This document shows, piece after piece, positions 12,101 to 23,394 of a stretch of DNA of 64,000 nucleotides. Below the pieces are notes generated by a model. The model was not told the origin of the DNA. It did no database searches and saw only the letters and a program-made list of their open reading frames with translations. Both the position numbers and the translations under genes were made by a program. How positions within the stretch are numbered: the first letter of the stretch is position 1; each line of letters starts with the position of its first letter. Origin of the DNA: Sweltsa coloradensis (taxonomy: Eukaryota; Arthropoda; Insecta; Plecoptera; Chloroperlidae); contig JAMZAV010000897.1 in assembly GCA_024449915.1 (NCBI GenBank), positions 1-64,000 on the forward strand, read 5' to 3'.

Positions 12101-13992
12101 TTTGTAGGTCATGGACCACATATCAGGTCATATATCGAGTTGCAATATTGTAAATCTTTCGGGGCGGCGTGTGCAGATAGCTGAAAACCCTTCAACACGG
12201 ATACGAGTATACTGGGTCAAGTTAGTCGTTAAGCAGTCGCGTGACCTTGGCTGCGGGCGAACGACCGTCGCCCTAGAAATAGATGCAAACTTTAGTTCTT
12301 GTGGCTCAGCACAGATGGCAGCACGAGTGTCTATTGCAAGCTATGGGTCACACTTTGGGTACGTTCCGAATGATCTCCACGCGCCCACAACACCCAGACA
12401 TGCCCAAGATGCCCGAGGTTTAACATTGGCGTTACGGGCGTTGTGATGGCGGCGGTGTTTACGGAATGCTTTGGGCACGCAAAAGCATGCAAGTTAGCAT
12501 CATACGGAACGTACCCTTTAGCAGTCGTTTTATTTGCCGCGCCGTAGCCACTGACCTCTATAGGTCTGTTCTTTTGTCCATCAATTTTTACACCTTTTGC
12601 ACCTTTGAAGAATAAGCGTTCTTTTGTCCAGGGTTAATTACAGTATTTCTTCCAAAGACGTGTTCTTTTGTCCAGGGGGTAATTACAACTTTTACACTTT
12701 TTACACCTGCCTCTTGAGGAGGTGTTAAGGTGTAGCTATGGAAAATTCGCACCATTTTCAAAAGTAACCCCGTTATAAATGTGCGATTGTTTAATAATAG
12801 AAGATAAAATTGGTGATAATAAAATAATATTGAATAGAATTGTAGAAAATGCACAAAGCTGTGTTATTGAGAGTGAGATATCTTATGAAAGTGTTTGAAG
12901 TGAATGACAGCAGGGCAACATAACCTCGAAATTTGCTGTCAAATTACAACAAAATCGTTCTTTTGTCCACCCGTGAAATATTACACCTTTTAACCCAAGT
13001 TCTGATTCTGTATTTTACACCTTGGTGTAATTACCACAATTTGAGGTGGACAAAAGAACAACCTTATATACCGTATATTGAGGTCAGTGGCCGTAGCTCA
13101 AAACAAGAATATTGCAGTTATCCCCTTCTTGCATGACGCCCCTCCTTTATTGGCATGGGTTGCAATCCCGCATTAGCACGAGGAAATCAACTTCTTCCCC
13201 GCTCGTTCCGCCTTCAACTGAGACTAGTTTACTATGCTGATTTGTGATCATGTAAGATTGTGTGTGATTATTGCATTTAATATTATTTTCGATACACATA
13301 ATGAAGTTCTTGTTGGGTTTATCATAGAAGTTCTAAAGTAAGATTGCCTATGCTGGCGGAATTGACAAGTGTATTGCGACCAATCAGCAATAGCATTGCA
13401 AATTGGTGCTTGCAGATTGGTTAAAATTTACTCGTCAAACCAGCTTTGGAACAACTCTTTATTGTATTTTTTGTATTTTTATGTATTTTATGTATTGTGT
13501 ACTCCATTTTAAAATTATATCTGTATTACCAATGTCAAAACGATACGAAGGTGAATGAATGCAATGTAATGATTTGGTTGAGGCTGGTTGGAATGTAGTT
13601 ACAGAATTGTGATGGAATGCATAATTTTTAAGAGTGTATTTCAATGCAATTGCCTTGTACTTTCAGCCCCACATGACCCTTGTGTCCCATCACCTTGCGG
13701 TCCGAACACTCAATGCCGTATCGAGAACGAAAATGCCAAGTGTGAGTGTATGCCACAATACGTCGGCGACCCATACGTTGGATGTTTCAAAGCGTGCGTG
13801 ATTACAACTCCTGACTTCCACTCCGACTGTCCTATGGACCTGGCTTGCTTCGGGAACAAGTGCAAGGACCCGTGTCCTGGCGTATGCGGCGATGGCGCTC
13901 GTTGCACAGTGGTCAAGCATATTCCGCAATGCTCCTGTCCTGAAGGGACACACGGAGATCCCTTCGCCAGATGCAGAGTTAACACTACTTAG
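9132..13992 (+). CDS. Small secreted EGF-DPY-EGF protein (dumpy-like), gene 1
   Basis: Two exons, 9132-9189 and 13667-13992, joined in phase 1; 127 aa. Exon 1 encodes a signal peptide (MLYLILTALVVIATGTIAY) and ends at a consensus GTAAGT. Exon 2 encodes six cysteines in EGF order (DPCVPSPCGPNTQC..CEC..GC), a DPY-like linker with four cysteines (..C..DCPMDLACFGNKC) and a second six-cysteine EGF module (KDPCPGVCGDGARC..CSC..RC). This order, with the 'GDPY/GDPF' turn, is characteristic of Dumpy-type extracellular fibre proteins, which are otherwise giant. Here one module set forms the entire protein. A secreted, disulfide-rich product is expected; its function is unknown. The 4.5-kb intron holds a 3.2-kb transposon. 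Paralogues lie at 23673 and 37758. Confidence 0.9.
10024..10557. repeat. ~530-bp snap-back inverted repeat
   Basis: Arms 10024-10250 and 10330-10557 are nearly complementary over about 225 nt, around a spacer of about 80 bp. Landmarks are GGCGCTCGTCAACAGGC, GCTTGGCTCAACTTC and long A/T runs. The matching ORFs in the two arms (9985-10248 minus, 10377-10688 plus) are mirror images, not genes. Confidence 0.85.
10985..11275 (+). repeat. Tandem duplication, ~185-bp period
   Basis: Blocks at about 10985-11090 and 11172-11275 share CACGCCTTAGTAATTACGTG and CCTGTTACCC.ATTTTGGTTT. It lies within the 3.2-kb TIR element. Confidence 0.7.
12548..13090. mobile_element. Nested ~540-bp inverted-repeat element
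   Basis: CCACTGACCTC...GTTCTTTTGTCCA on the left mirrors TGGACAAAAGAAC...GAGGTCAGTGG on the right. Inside, TTCTTTTGTCCA is repeated four times next to runs of TTACACCTTT. It appears to be a MITE nested in the larger element. Confidence 0.6.
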
Positions 13993-14519
13993 GGGTACGT
14001 TATATTAAGCTTTAAACTAGTTCTAAGCGTAGTCGTAACAATTGGATTTTGGTCAATGTTGTGACAAAGTTTTCACCTTACGCCTTATGAATTGGGACAA
14101 GTTGTGAACGTACCAAAAAAACACACTCGGCAATACAAAAATTACGTCTTACACCTTATGATCAATACTGTGCACTAGGGCTTTTAGCTATATCCCACCA
14201 AACAGAAAATTATATATAAATTTGATTTAGATTTTGGTTCATCAAATCCAATAATTTTTATCTTATATTATATGATATGATATGATATGATATTATGTTT
14301 ATGTTTGTGTTGTATATCCTATGTATGTTTAATGTATTGCACTTGTGGGGCTTCGCCCTGTTGTCAATAAAGAATCAATAATAATAATAACCTTTGTCTT
14401 ATTATGAGCAGCAGCTATTTTAAACTGAGAAATCACAGAAATAAACAAAATATAAAAACCTTGAACTCTTGTGTTTTGATCATCCAAAATAACACTTCGT
14501 TGTAATATGTTATGTATAT
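13993..14519 (+). other. 3' UTR/flank of EGF-DPY gene 1 with LINE tail
   Basis: The polyadenylation signal AATAAA (14440-14445) and the following ACCTTGAACTCTTGTGTTTTGAT are conserved in the 3' flanks of the paralogues. A 5'-truncated non-LTR tail (about 14260-14392, ending GTCAATAAAGAATCAATAATAATAA) is inserted before it. The LTR element starts at 14520, inside the conserved flank. Confidence 0.65.
14516..14519 (+). repeat. Left target-site duplication (ATAT)
   Basis: ATAT directly before the 5' LTR; the same four bases follow the 3' LTR at 22530-22533. Joining the flanks restores the GTATATTC block present in paralogous 3' flanks. Confidence 0.7.
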
Positions 14520-15953
14520 TGTAAACCTTTTGGTCTGATATGAGACAATTTCCAAAGATATTTAAATATTAATTTGTTCCCGCCTTTCAAATTGTATAAT
14601 TATTTTGAATAATTAATTACATTTAAATAATTATATGAACTAATTCAGCCAATAATATTTCATTTTATTGTGTTATGACAATTTATCAGCCACGCGTAAT
14701 AAATAATGACTAGTGTTTGTGCTTCGTATCCGCGTCGTCATGGCCAGCTGCGGTGATTACGTAATCGATGTCCGTGTACTCTGTGTGCAGGAATCAAATA
14801 AATATGTCACAGTCGTAATCTTATGTGCGGGAATGGAATGTCTTATCGTTCACTGCGCTACATTATCGGCAAGTGCACCCGAACTCTGGTCATTCAGTGA
14901 CGTCACACATAGCTTGTGGAGTGTGGAAACATTACTTTCATCAACATTTGCGCAACACAACTTGCACGTGCGTGCATAAATCTCCGACGGAATGACAAGT
15001 CCCGGGTGACTTGTGTGTGATTGCTATGCATCTTTTGAATGGTTGGTATCAATAAACTATCTGAGTTTCATCATGCAACTACGTCACGTTTTTAGAACCG
15101 TGGGACCGAAAACATACCCCCACTTCTGCCTAATCACCAGGGCGTAATAGACTAAGCCAATTACAACACTCAATTTCCGTGACTACGTCACAAAATCTTC
15201 AGTCGAAATGAACGCGAGCAGAGAAGAAGGATTCTTCAAAAACACACTTACTTGGTCTCTCGAGGAGACTTCACGTCCGGGTTGCGGCTCTAGACAGGGC
15301 GGATCAACCAGGAACTTGGGCGAGAATTTGGAACTTGGAACGTTTGGATTTTGGAACTTGGAACGTGGGCGAGAACTTGGGCGAGAATTTGGAACTTGGA
15401 ACGTGGGCGAGAATTTGGAACTTGGAACTTGGGCGAGAACTTGACCCCTGGACCTGGTCAATATCTACAAATCTACGAATCGCGATAACACGGTAAAACA
15501 AACTTGCTATCTACGAACGAACTTTTATAAAATGGCTGGCTAACTTTTTTATTACTGGAACTTTTTTATTATTGAGAACTTTTTATTAATGAGAACTTTT
15601 ATTATTTGGGAACTTTTGAGAATTTGATAACATGTTTTTGTATTGTAAATGTAACATAACTTGATTTGATTCATTATAAATGTATTTTGAAATTGGTTTT
15701 GTTAATTTGTGTTAAACTTTCGTTGTCTATCTGTCCCACTAAATATTTTATTTCAGTTTTCTTAAATTAAACTTCAGCAGTTGGCAAGACTACTGACTTG
15801 AGCTAGACCGGCGCACTCTTCTAAGGTTGGTAATTGTTTTTCTCAACAGCTGTTTGACTTTGAGTGACAGTGAATTTTTGTTTGATTGTTTTTTAATTTT
15901 TGATTTGTGTTCGATTTTATTGTTTTAATTTGTTGTTTGGCTATTTAGCGACA
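14520..15953 (+). repeat. 5' LTR (1434 bp)
   Basis: Nearly identical to 21058-22529 except for small indels. Near 15300-15440 it contains a minisatellite of GGGCGAGAA/TTTGGAACTTGGAAC units, longer here than in the 3' LTR. An 88-codon ORF (14713-14979) occurs in both LTRs with one residue changed (D to N). Its conservation follows from LTR identity and is no evidence of coding. Confidence 0.92.
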
Positions 15954-15954
15954 T

Positions 15955-15972
15955 TGGCGCCCAACGTGGGGC
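15955..15972 (+). promoter_or_regulatory. Primer binding site, tRNA-Lys
   Basis: TGGCGCCCAACGTGGGGC starts one base after the LTR end. It is complementary to the 3' end of insect tRNA-Lys(CUU) as I recall it (..GCCCCACGTTGGGCG + CCA). Confidence 0.9.
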
Positions 15973-16093
15973 TACTTACTTGTTCACGACCCCGAGATTA
16001 ATAATAAATAACTTAATAAATAATATAAAACGTGGTGCTTGCCAACTTTTAACCTAAAATTTTATTTTGAAAACTGAATAATTAAAATCAAAA

Positions 16094-17308
16094 ATGAGTG
16101 AAAAGGACGACAAGGAAGGGTATAGTTCTGAGAGTGATACTAATGCAGAATTCAATGTTACTAGTGACACGACACCTGAGATCATGGATACTCCAGAGGT
16201 CCACAACCCACTCACAAACCCAGGAAACCCACTTGCTGAGTCCACTCACCTAGGCCTAGAATCTCCTAGACCAGTGATGGAAATCACAAGGCCTAACGAG
16301 ATCACACCTAAGCCTGGACCTAGGACTACTTCTACAGGTACTACGGGCATTAACCAACCACACAGTGAGTCTTTTCGTGAATTTGAACAGATGTGCATTT
16401 TAATAAAGAAAAAGTTAGATCAGGGATATGAGCAACTAAATGCAACGCTCGATAGAATAAGTGAGGAACGTAAAGCAGATCGGTTAGAACGAGAATCAAA
16501 ATTGAAAGCAGATAAAATAGGCGTAGAGAGAGATGAAATAGAAATAGATGTTGAAGCGTGTGATGAGAAAAATGTTGGGTTATTGGAGAATGCTAGAGAT
16601 ATTGATGTTTCCGGGTTAATTAATAATAATAACAATGATGTCGTTGAGTTAAACCTTAGTGTAAGTGATGCGGATAGTGAAAGTGTAGGGCGAGATAGGG
16701 CTAACAATATGACAGTTAGTGATGATGTTGATAATGGGAGAAACAGAGTTTATAAAGTTGAATTTAGTTGTGACGTAAGTGAAAACGTAAGTGATAAAGT
16801 GATAAACAAAGTTAAAGTTGATAGTGGAAGTGACATTGATAATGTGAATCTAGGTAAAAGTGACGTTGATATGAAAGAAAACGGAGAACCTAAAAATGAA
16901 AGTGGAGAAGGTGAAAATTGTGTTAAAAATAATAATAATAAAGTGGAAGTGGAAATAAAAGAAATTTCTAACCCTGAATACATAAATAATTTAGTAGTTG
17001 ACAATAATGGAGAGAGAGATAAGCCAGTGAGAAATGAGTTAGTGATAGTGAGAAATGAGGGGATTGAGGCCTACTTAATACGTAAACAAAATTTAAATAA
17101 AAACAAGTGTAACTTAAACTTAAAATATTTTGGTCAGGATAAATGGGACTTTGTAAAACAGAGAGATAAGATAAAAATCAATGACAGATGGTTTGGGAAA
17201 ATTGAAAAGCTTACTGAACTATACAAGAGAAGGGAGCGTTGGAAAAATAAGCCTTCAGCAAAAATCAGAAAGTATGAAGTGAAAAAGGGAAATTCTAAAA
17301 TTAAATAA
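16094..17308 (+). CDS. Single ORF of the LTR element, unknown 404-aa protein
   Basis: ATG at 16094, 140 bp after the 5' LTR; 404 codons without interruption. Residues about 1-95 are S/T/P/D/E-rich. About 95-155 look like a charged coiled coil (KKKLDQGYEQLNATLDRI, then alternating E/K/R). About 160-320 are acidic and rich in N, D, V and S. The last ~70 residues are strongly basic (KRRERWKNKPSAKIRKYEV). The position is that of gag, but I see no CCHC zinc knuckle and recognise no capsid domain. The coiled coil plus basic tail could serve multimerisation and nucleic-acid binding (inference). Just after the stop, another frame reads VHRGRLGHPGVDTRAQKA, possibly a pol remnant. Confidence 0.7.
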   Translation: MSEKDDKEGYSSESDTNAEFNVTSDTTPEIMDTPEVHNPLTNPGNPLAESTHLGLESPRPVMEITRPNEITPKPGPRTTSTGTTGINQPHSESFREFEQMCILIKKKLDQGYEQLNATLDRISEERKADRLERESKLKADKIGVERDEIEIDVEACDEKNVGLLENARDIDVSGLINNNNNDVVELNLSVSDADSESVGRDRANNMTVSDDVDNGRNRVYKVEFSCDVSENVSDKVINKVKVDSGSDIDNVNLGKSDVDMKENGEPKNESGEGENCVKNNNNKVEVEIKEISNPEYINNLVVDNNGERDKPVRNELVIVRNEGIEAYLIRKQNLNKNKCNLNLKYFGQDKWDFVKQRDKIKINDRWFGKIEKLTELYKRRERWKNKPSAKIRKYEVKKGNSKIK

Positions 17309-20300
17309 CATAACAGTACACCGTGGGAGGTTAGGACACCCAGGTGTCGACACTAGGGCACAAAAAGCCTAATAAACAAAAAACTAAAAACTTGCTTTTC
17401 ATAAATTAAAAATATGTTCTTTAAACTAACACAAACCTAATCAACAACAATTTATGAACTTAACTTGACTGCTACTTAAAATAAAATTGTAAATTTTAAA
17501 TAATAACTTTGAATTTATTTTTAATGTGACTAAAATAAAAAATATTGAATTTAAACCAGAATGAATAGAGAACAGAAAGTGACAAGGAGCTTTGAGGGGA
17601 TTAAAACCTACCAGTAGAAAAACACAGTAGGCCTAAATTAAATTACAAACGTTTTAAAACCTAACAGTTTATAAAATAGAAAGAGTATGGAATAGATTTC
17701 AACCAGCTGTTATAAAACTTGACCTTGACTTAAAATAACATAAACAATGGATGCATAGTGGCCAGCCTCCACAGACAGATAGACACTCCAGTCGAGCTGC
17801 TAAAAGCAATAAAAATTAATGACTTTACTTAGATAAGATAAACAAATCTTCACTGACTGGCAATGAGTACAGTCACTCTCAAATATTAATATACAATTTA
17901 AAGGGGGAACATCTGTTATAAAACAAACTTCTTATTCAATCATATAATTTAAAGGGGAACACTTCTTAGTACATCACACACAACTTAGGTTGTCACACTA
18001 AACTTGTGCATTGTCACACACAACTTAGGTTGTCACACTTAATTTGTTTTGTCACACCCAAACAAAATATAACCTCACATTTTTATAACATTAAAACTTT
18101 TTGAAGTTAAAATTAGCTAATATTGGATTTGTTTTTCAAACATTAAAAATAAACTTACTTTATATACTAAAATAATTTAAATCTAGTTTGGACTTGTATA
18201 AAAGTAGATTTTAAATTAAAGTTGAAATGTTGAAACGTTGAAAGTGAACTTGGAATTCTGAAGTTGAATTTAATTTAAAATTGACAACCAACTTATTTTA
18301 TAAACTAAACAAGCATGTAAAATTTAAAAAAGAAACTAGTTAATAAATAGTAAATTTGAGAGCTTTCAGTGAAATAAAGTAAGGCTAGAGAGAAGTGAAA
18401 CAGAAACAGATAGTGGAGTGTTAGATGATGATAGAGGGTGAAGTTTAAATACTAGATTGAAAAGGGGGTCTCGAGTTTAAAGTTTAATAATAATAATGTG
18501 GTAGTTAATGTAAACGTAAGTGATGAAGTTGGTAAAGTTGAATTTTATGTGGACGTAAGTGACGATGTTGGTTAAGTGAATTTTATGTGGGTGTTTTATG
18601 TGGTCGTTAGGAACGATGTTGGTTAAGTTGAAGTTTTTGGTGGTCTAGGTGATGCGAACTTAGAATTAAGTAAAGTTGAAGTGGAAATAATAGAAGTTAT
18701 TAACTCGGGAGTCACAATAATCTAGTGTTTAACGTTGGCAATGTGAGGGATAGGACAGTGAGGGATAGGACAGCGAGAGATGAGATAGTGAACTGAGAGA
18801 TAGTGAATTTTGAACTATTTTATGAATAAACTTCTTGAACTTTGCTTGGAACTTTTTGCAATTTTTGTTGGAACATAACCTCACTTTGAATTTAAAACTT
18901 GAAACTTAACGTGAATTCATACGTGGAACTGTAAATGGAACGTGACCTTGAACTTGAAATGGGATGTGAACTATTGTGTTTTTGAAAAATAATTTGGGAA
19001 TTTTATAAAATCAGACGGGAACCTACTACTACGTGGATTGAATTTGAAAAATTTTGAACTGAACCTTGTTTAACTTACAACTATTTTTAATAAATTCAAA
19101 CTAGGATTTGACATAGGATTTAAAATAAAATAAATAAAAATTTGTTCGAGTAAGCTCGATAATAAAATAATACTTGACATATTTCTGGATTTTGAACCAA
19201 ACCTTCGTGGAATTTGACCCGAACAATTTTAAAAATTTATTTGAGATATTTGAACAGTGAATTTAAACTTGAACTTGACGTTACCTTGTTTTTGCAACCT
19301 TGTGTATTACCATATTTTGTTTTTGACACATTTTGGATTAGTAAAATTTTAATAAATAATTTTTAAAATAATAATTTGACTTTTTGGTGATATTGGATAG
19401 AGCCTAACAATAAATTTTATAATTTTAAATCATACTGAACAGAGACTAGATGAGGATGGGGGGATTGAACTGTGGACAGTTCAAATGTTTTTCTATTTTA
19501 ATTTTTGGCGGACTTATTTGTTACAACAATAACAACTATTCACATTTAAATACAAACACCTTACACTGACATGGATTAGTGGTACAATTTTCACAGATGT
19601 GCTTATCAATAAGAGAGGAGACCGTATTGGCTGAACCAATATTTAATCAACCTTATAATTAATCAACCTTTAGTAATCGTGCATAATTAACTTGTTTTGT
19701 TGTCATCGTGTAATATTAGTGAGCATGTAATATGTATACGCCTTTTTGTAACAGTTTCCTGTATAGGTTGTGTTGCGTTATATATATTTTTTTATGGCGT
19801 TTTTAAGTATTTAGCGATGTAATTTTTTTGATCGAGTAAATACTTTATTAGATATGTTCTGGTGCGTTTATACCTGTGAGTTAAACATTTATGGGAGGCT
19901 GTATAGAACAGCAAGCGAGTGAGTGGGAGAGGTTTAAATAAATAAACCACAGTATAATTATTTGACAAAGCAAACGGGAACACGTGTAAGCGGAATTTTG
20001 GAGTCAGTACTTCTTACCTGGGGTATTTGATGGATTTAGATTCTTTTGTCAAACGAAAACTTAGTACAGTGAGTAGTGGGCATACCAAATTAACAAGTTG
20101 AACTTTTGAAATTTAGTCTGGAACATATCGAACCTATGAATTTAAATTTAATTTTAAGGCGAAGAGCGGGCGGTTTTCCATTGTAAGACCGGACAGTAAC
20201 TACGGTTACTACATATTCATTTTCGTATCATCATATCATACCTTTGTTTTCTATCAGCTGATTTTTGTATTGTTATTTTACCTATGTTTAAAAAAACAGC

Positions 20301-21045
20301 AATGCTGAATAATTTTGATCGCAATCATAACTTGTGACACTTAATTTTCTGTTGATTATTGGAAAGATTTTCCATTGTGCAATTTAACAATTGTAAAACT
20401 TGATTAATAATTTTGACTTTGACTTTATCTCAATGAGAGAATAATTTTGTGGACGATACAAAGTTGAACCACGCGGTTAGATGGAAGGCATCTGGTTAGA
20501 CGAAAGCTTCGGATATTTGATTTATAAATAACTTGATCGATAATTTAATTTTTGCGACAACACGTAGCTGATTGATTACGTTTATTCAATTGTTTAATTT
20601 TTCTCGAGGGGATGGGGTGATAGCAGACATAATTAGTTCAGTTAATAGACTGTGTTGTGTTGATGATGCCTGTTATACTTGTATTCCTCAACCATCCTTT
20701 CTCTTTTCATGTCATATTCCTGTATCTTTGTGGTGTCATGTACCTAAATAACAATTGTTTCAATATTATTTTCATTGCTACTGTTGCAATATTTACTTCT
20801 ATAAAAAAAAAATCAATGCAAACATTGATAAAAACTGTATTCATTACTGTAATTTTCTTTTAAAAACTATGATTGAAACTAAATATTATTTGCAACCATG
20901 GTAAATAACCACACTATCATTTCATTCAAAACATAACCATGCTTGTGAATAAAATAATACTTATATAACTATAATGTAAAATTTAAATTTAAGAACTTAG
21001 TGAAGAACATTCAAAATTTTCACTATATTCAATTTTTCTGCCCTT
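17309..21045 (+). other. Non-coding interior of LTR element
   Basis: AT-rich with many short repeated phrases (CACACAACTTAGGTTGTCACAC, AACTTGAACTTGAA). No ORF resembles pol or env. Confidence 0.7.
18361..18830 (+). pseudogene. Decayed duplicate of the element's ORF segment
   Basis: Resembles 16540-17080 of the ORF: GACGTAAGTGA, AAAGTTGAATTT, GTTGAAGTGGAAATAA and GAGGGATAGGACAGTGAG recur in the same order, but with stops and frameshifts. This suggests an internal tandem duplication, or a recombination between two related elements, followed by decay of this copy. Confidence 0.55.
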
Positions 21046-21057
21046 CAGAGGGGATAT
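21046..21057 (+). promoter_or_regulatory. Polypurine tract
   Basis: AGAGGGGATAT directly before the 3' LTR, where plus-strand priming is expected. Confidence 0.7.
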
Positions 21058-22529
21058 TGTAACCTTTTGGTCTGATATGAGACAATTTCAAAGATATTTA
21101 AATATTAATTTGTTCCCGCCTTTCAAATTGTATAATTATTTTGAATAATTAATTACATTTAAATAATTATATGAACTATTTCAGCCAATAATATTTCATT
21201 TTATTGTGTTATGACAATTTATCAGCCACGCGTAATAAATAATGACTAGTGTTTGTGCTTCGTATCCGCGTCGTCATGGCCAGCTGCGGTGATTACGTAA
21301 TCAATGTCCGTGTACTCTGTGTGCAGGAATCAAATAAATATGTCACAGTCGTAATCTTATGTGCGGGAATGGAATGTCTTATCGTTCACTGCGCTACATT
21401 ATCGGCAAGTGCACCCGAACTCTGGTCATTCAGTGACGTCACACATAGCTTGTGGAGTGTGGAAACATTACTTTCATCAACATTTGCGCAACACAACTTG
21501 CACGTGCGTGCATAAATCTCCGACGGAATGACAAGTCCCGGGTGACTTGTTTTGTGATTGCTATGCATCTTTTGAATGGTTGGTATCAATAAAATATCTG
21601 AGTTTCATCATGCAACTACGTCACGTTTTTAGAACCGTGGGACCGAAAACATACCCCCACTTCTGCCTAATCACCAGGGCGTAATAGACTAAGCCAATTA
21701 CAACACTCAATTTCCGTGACTACGTCACAGAATCATCAGTCGAAATGAACGCGAGCAGAGAAGAAGGATTCTTCAGAAACACACTTACTTGGTCTCTCGA
21801 GGAGACTTCACGTCCGGGTTGGGGCTCTAGACAGGGGATCAACCAGGAACTTGGCGAGAATTTGGAACTTGGAACGTTTGGATTTTGGAACTTGGAACGT
21901 GGGCGAGAACTTGGGGTTTGGTTTAAGTTAGTATAAGTTAGTTAGTAATGTTATTATGTTTATAACGCACAATGTAAAATGGCCTATGGCTGTATTTGTG
22001 TCCAGTCTGAAAAAAATAAAATAAAATAGGAACTTGGGCGAGAACTTGACCCCTGGACCTGGTCAATATCTACAAATCTACGAATCGCGATAACACGGTA
22101 AAACAACTTGCTATCTACGAACGAACTTTTATAAAATGGCTGGCTAACTTTTTATTACTGAGAACTTTTATTATTGAGAACTTTTTATTAATGAGAATTT
22201 GATAACATGTTTTTGTAATTGTAAATGTAACATAACTTGATTTGATTCATTATAATTGTATTTTGAAACTGGTTTTGTTAATTTGTGTTAACCTTTCGTT
22301 GTCTGTCTGTCCCACTCAATATTTTATTTCAGTTTTCTTAAATTAAACTTCAGCAGTTGGCAAGACTACTGACTTGAGCTAGACCGGCGCACTCTTCTAA
22401 GGTTGGTAATTGTTTTTCTCAACAGCTGTTTGACTTTGAGTGACAGTGAATTTTTGTTTGATTGTTTTTCAATATTGGATTTGTGTTTGATTTTATTGTT
22501 TTAATTTGTTGTTTGGCTATTTAGCGACA
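21058..22529 (+). repeat. 3' LTR (1472 bp) with nested LINE tail
   Basis: Matches 14520-15953. An extra segment of about 113 bp at 21916-22028 resembles 46926-47037 (AATGTTATTATGTTTA, TGGCTGTAT) and ends A-rich, with GAACTTGGG on both sides. It is a 5'-truncated LINE insertion that postdates the LTR element. Confidence 0.9.
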
Positions 22530-22533
22530 ATAT
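22530..22533 (+). repeat. Right target-site duplication (ATAT)
   Basis: Partner of 14516-14519. The following sequence (TTCTATTACTATATATTTTA) continues the conserved EGF-DPY 3' flank. Confidence 0.7.
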
Positions 22534-22595
22534 TCTATTACTATATATTTTATGGCTTGTGTAGTATAAATGAAAACAATAATATATTAATTAAA

Positions 22596-22760
22596 ATTTA
22601 TTTATCTGTCTATCTATCTATCTACTTATTTATTTAAGGTCTATTCTATCCATAAAAAATGATTTACAAATCAGGACTATTAAATAAATACAATTAGGGC
22701 GCTGGTCCGAAGCGTGTGGCTCTACAAAGAAGTGGGTTCGAATCCCGCATAATATTTTTT
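22596..22760 (-). mobile_element. LINE 3' tail (minus) beside a tRNA-like SINE head (plus)
   Basis: 22596-22695 is the minus-strand version of a LINE tail also at 27172, 41290 and 51515. 22697-22760 on the plus strand holds a perfect B box (GTGGGTTCGAATCCCGC, 22731-22747) of a tRNA-derived SINE. It has no cloverleaf. Confidence 0.55.
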
Positions 22761-23394
22761 GTAATCATCCTTCATCGTCGTCTATCACCACTCATCGTCA
22801 ATAATTGAATGACAAGTATCATTCAATTATCGACATCACACGAAAATGTTAATATTGATATATCAATATTAATTATTACTGTTTTTATAAATAAATAAAC
22901 AAAAAATGAATAGAATAAAAGAAGATAGTCCTCCTATTACTAATGTGTGGCCAGAAAGGGCCTATTATAATAGATATCGCCAATAATGAATAAAGATGTG
23001 CTCACACCCGCGTTGTATGACCCGGCACCTCCACCATTTCTGAAAGTCAGAAGAAACAAAAAATAATTAGTATAGTTTATTGGGCATTATAAAATATGAG
23101 TTATATAATATATGTATTAATTGACAAATATAATTACCTGTATTGTAGGCTACCTGGCACTTCCACCATTAAGCACGCGAAACCGAAATTTGAAGAAGTC
23201 GACCAATTTTTCATGGGCTTGAAATTTTTATTCGCGTTATAGTTCTTGAAGTTGAAAAAACTTTTTTTTCTTATTATTTTCGTTCTAGATTTTTAAGTTA
23301 ATTTTTGTTGATTTTTTTTTTATAAATTTCGTTAAACTGATATGGAGTTCAAAAATCGATATCTTTGCTACGCCCTATTATTTTAAGACCCAAT
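22761..23394. other. Intergenic, short repeats only
   Basis: AT-rich. It contains two copies of the dispersed motif ACC[C/T]GGCAC[C/T]TCCACCA (23020, 23152). No gene is seen. Confidence 0.5.

Larger units (their letters stand above)
9935..13143. mobile_element. 3.2-kb element with perfect 27-bp TIRs
   Basis: Ends 9935-9961 and 13117-13143 are perfect inverted repeats beginning AGGGGCGTCATGCAAGAAGG. The interior contains other inverted structures (10024-10557, 11435-12045, 12548-13090) and no recognisable transposase; the ORF at 12111-12446 shows no domain. I see no convincing target-site duplication. It lies wholly inside the intron of EGF-DPY gene 1. Confidence 0.72.
14520..22529 (+). mobile_element. 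Non-autonomous LTR retrotransposon (8.0 kb)
   Basis: Two long terminal repeats (14520-15953, 21058-22529) begin TGT and end ACA. A tRNA-Lys primer site follows the left one, a purine tract precedes the right one, and ATAT is duplicated outside. The 5.1-kb interior has one long ORF (16094-17308) and otherwise AT-rich sequence full of stops. No reverse transcriptase, RNase H, protease or integrase motif is seen, so it probably depends on an autonomous relative. The primer site and 4-bp duplication suit the Gypsy/Ty3 group (inference). Confidence 0.9.

Noticed and set aside
12111..12446. 111-codon ORF inside the 3.2-kb TIR element
   Set aside because: No transposase motif and no typical catalytic residues; likely chance.
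14713..14979. 88-codon ORF, repeated at 21249-21515
   Set aside because: It lies in both LTRs; its conservation reflects LTR identity and the protein shows no domain.
22697..22760. tRNA gene candidate
   Set aside because: B box is perfect but there is no acceptor stem or anticodon arm; SINE head.
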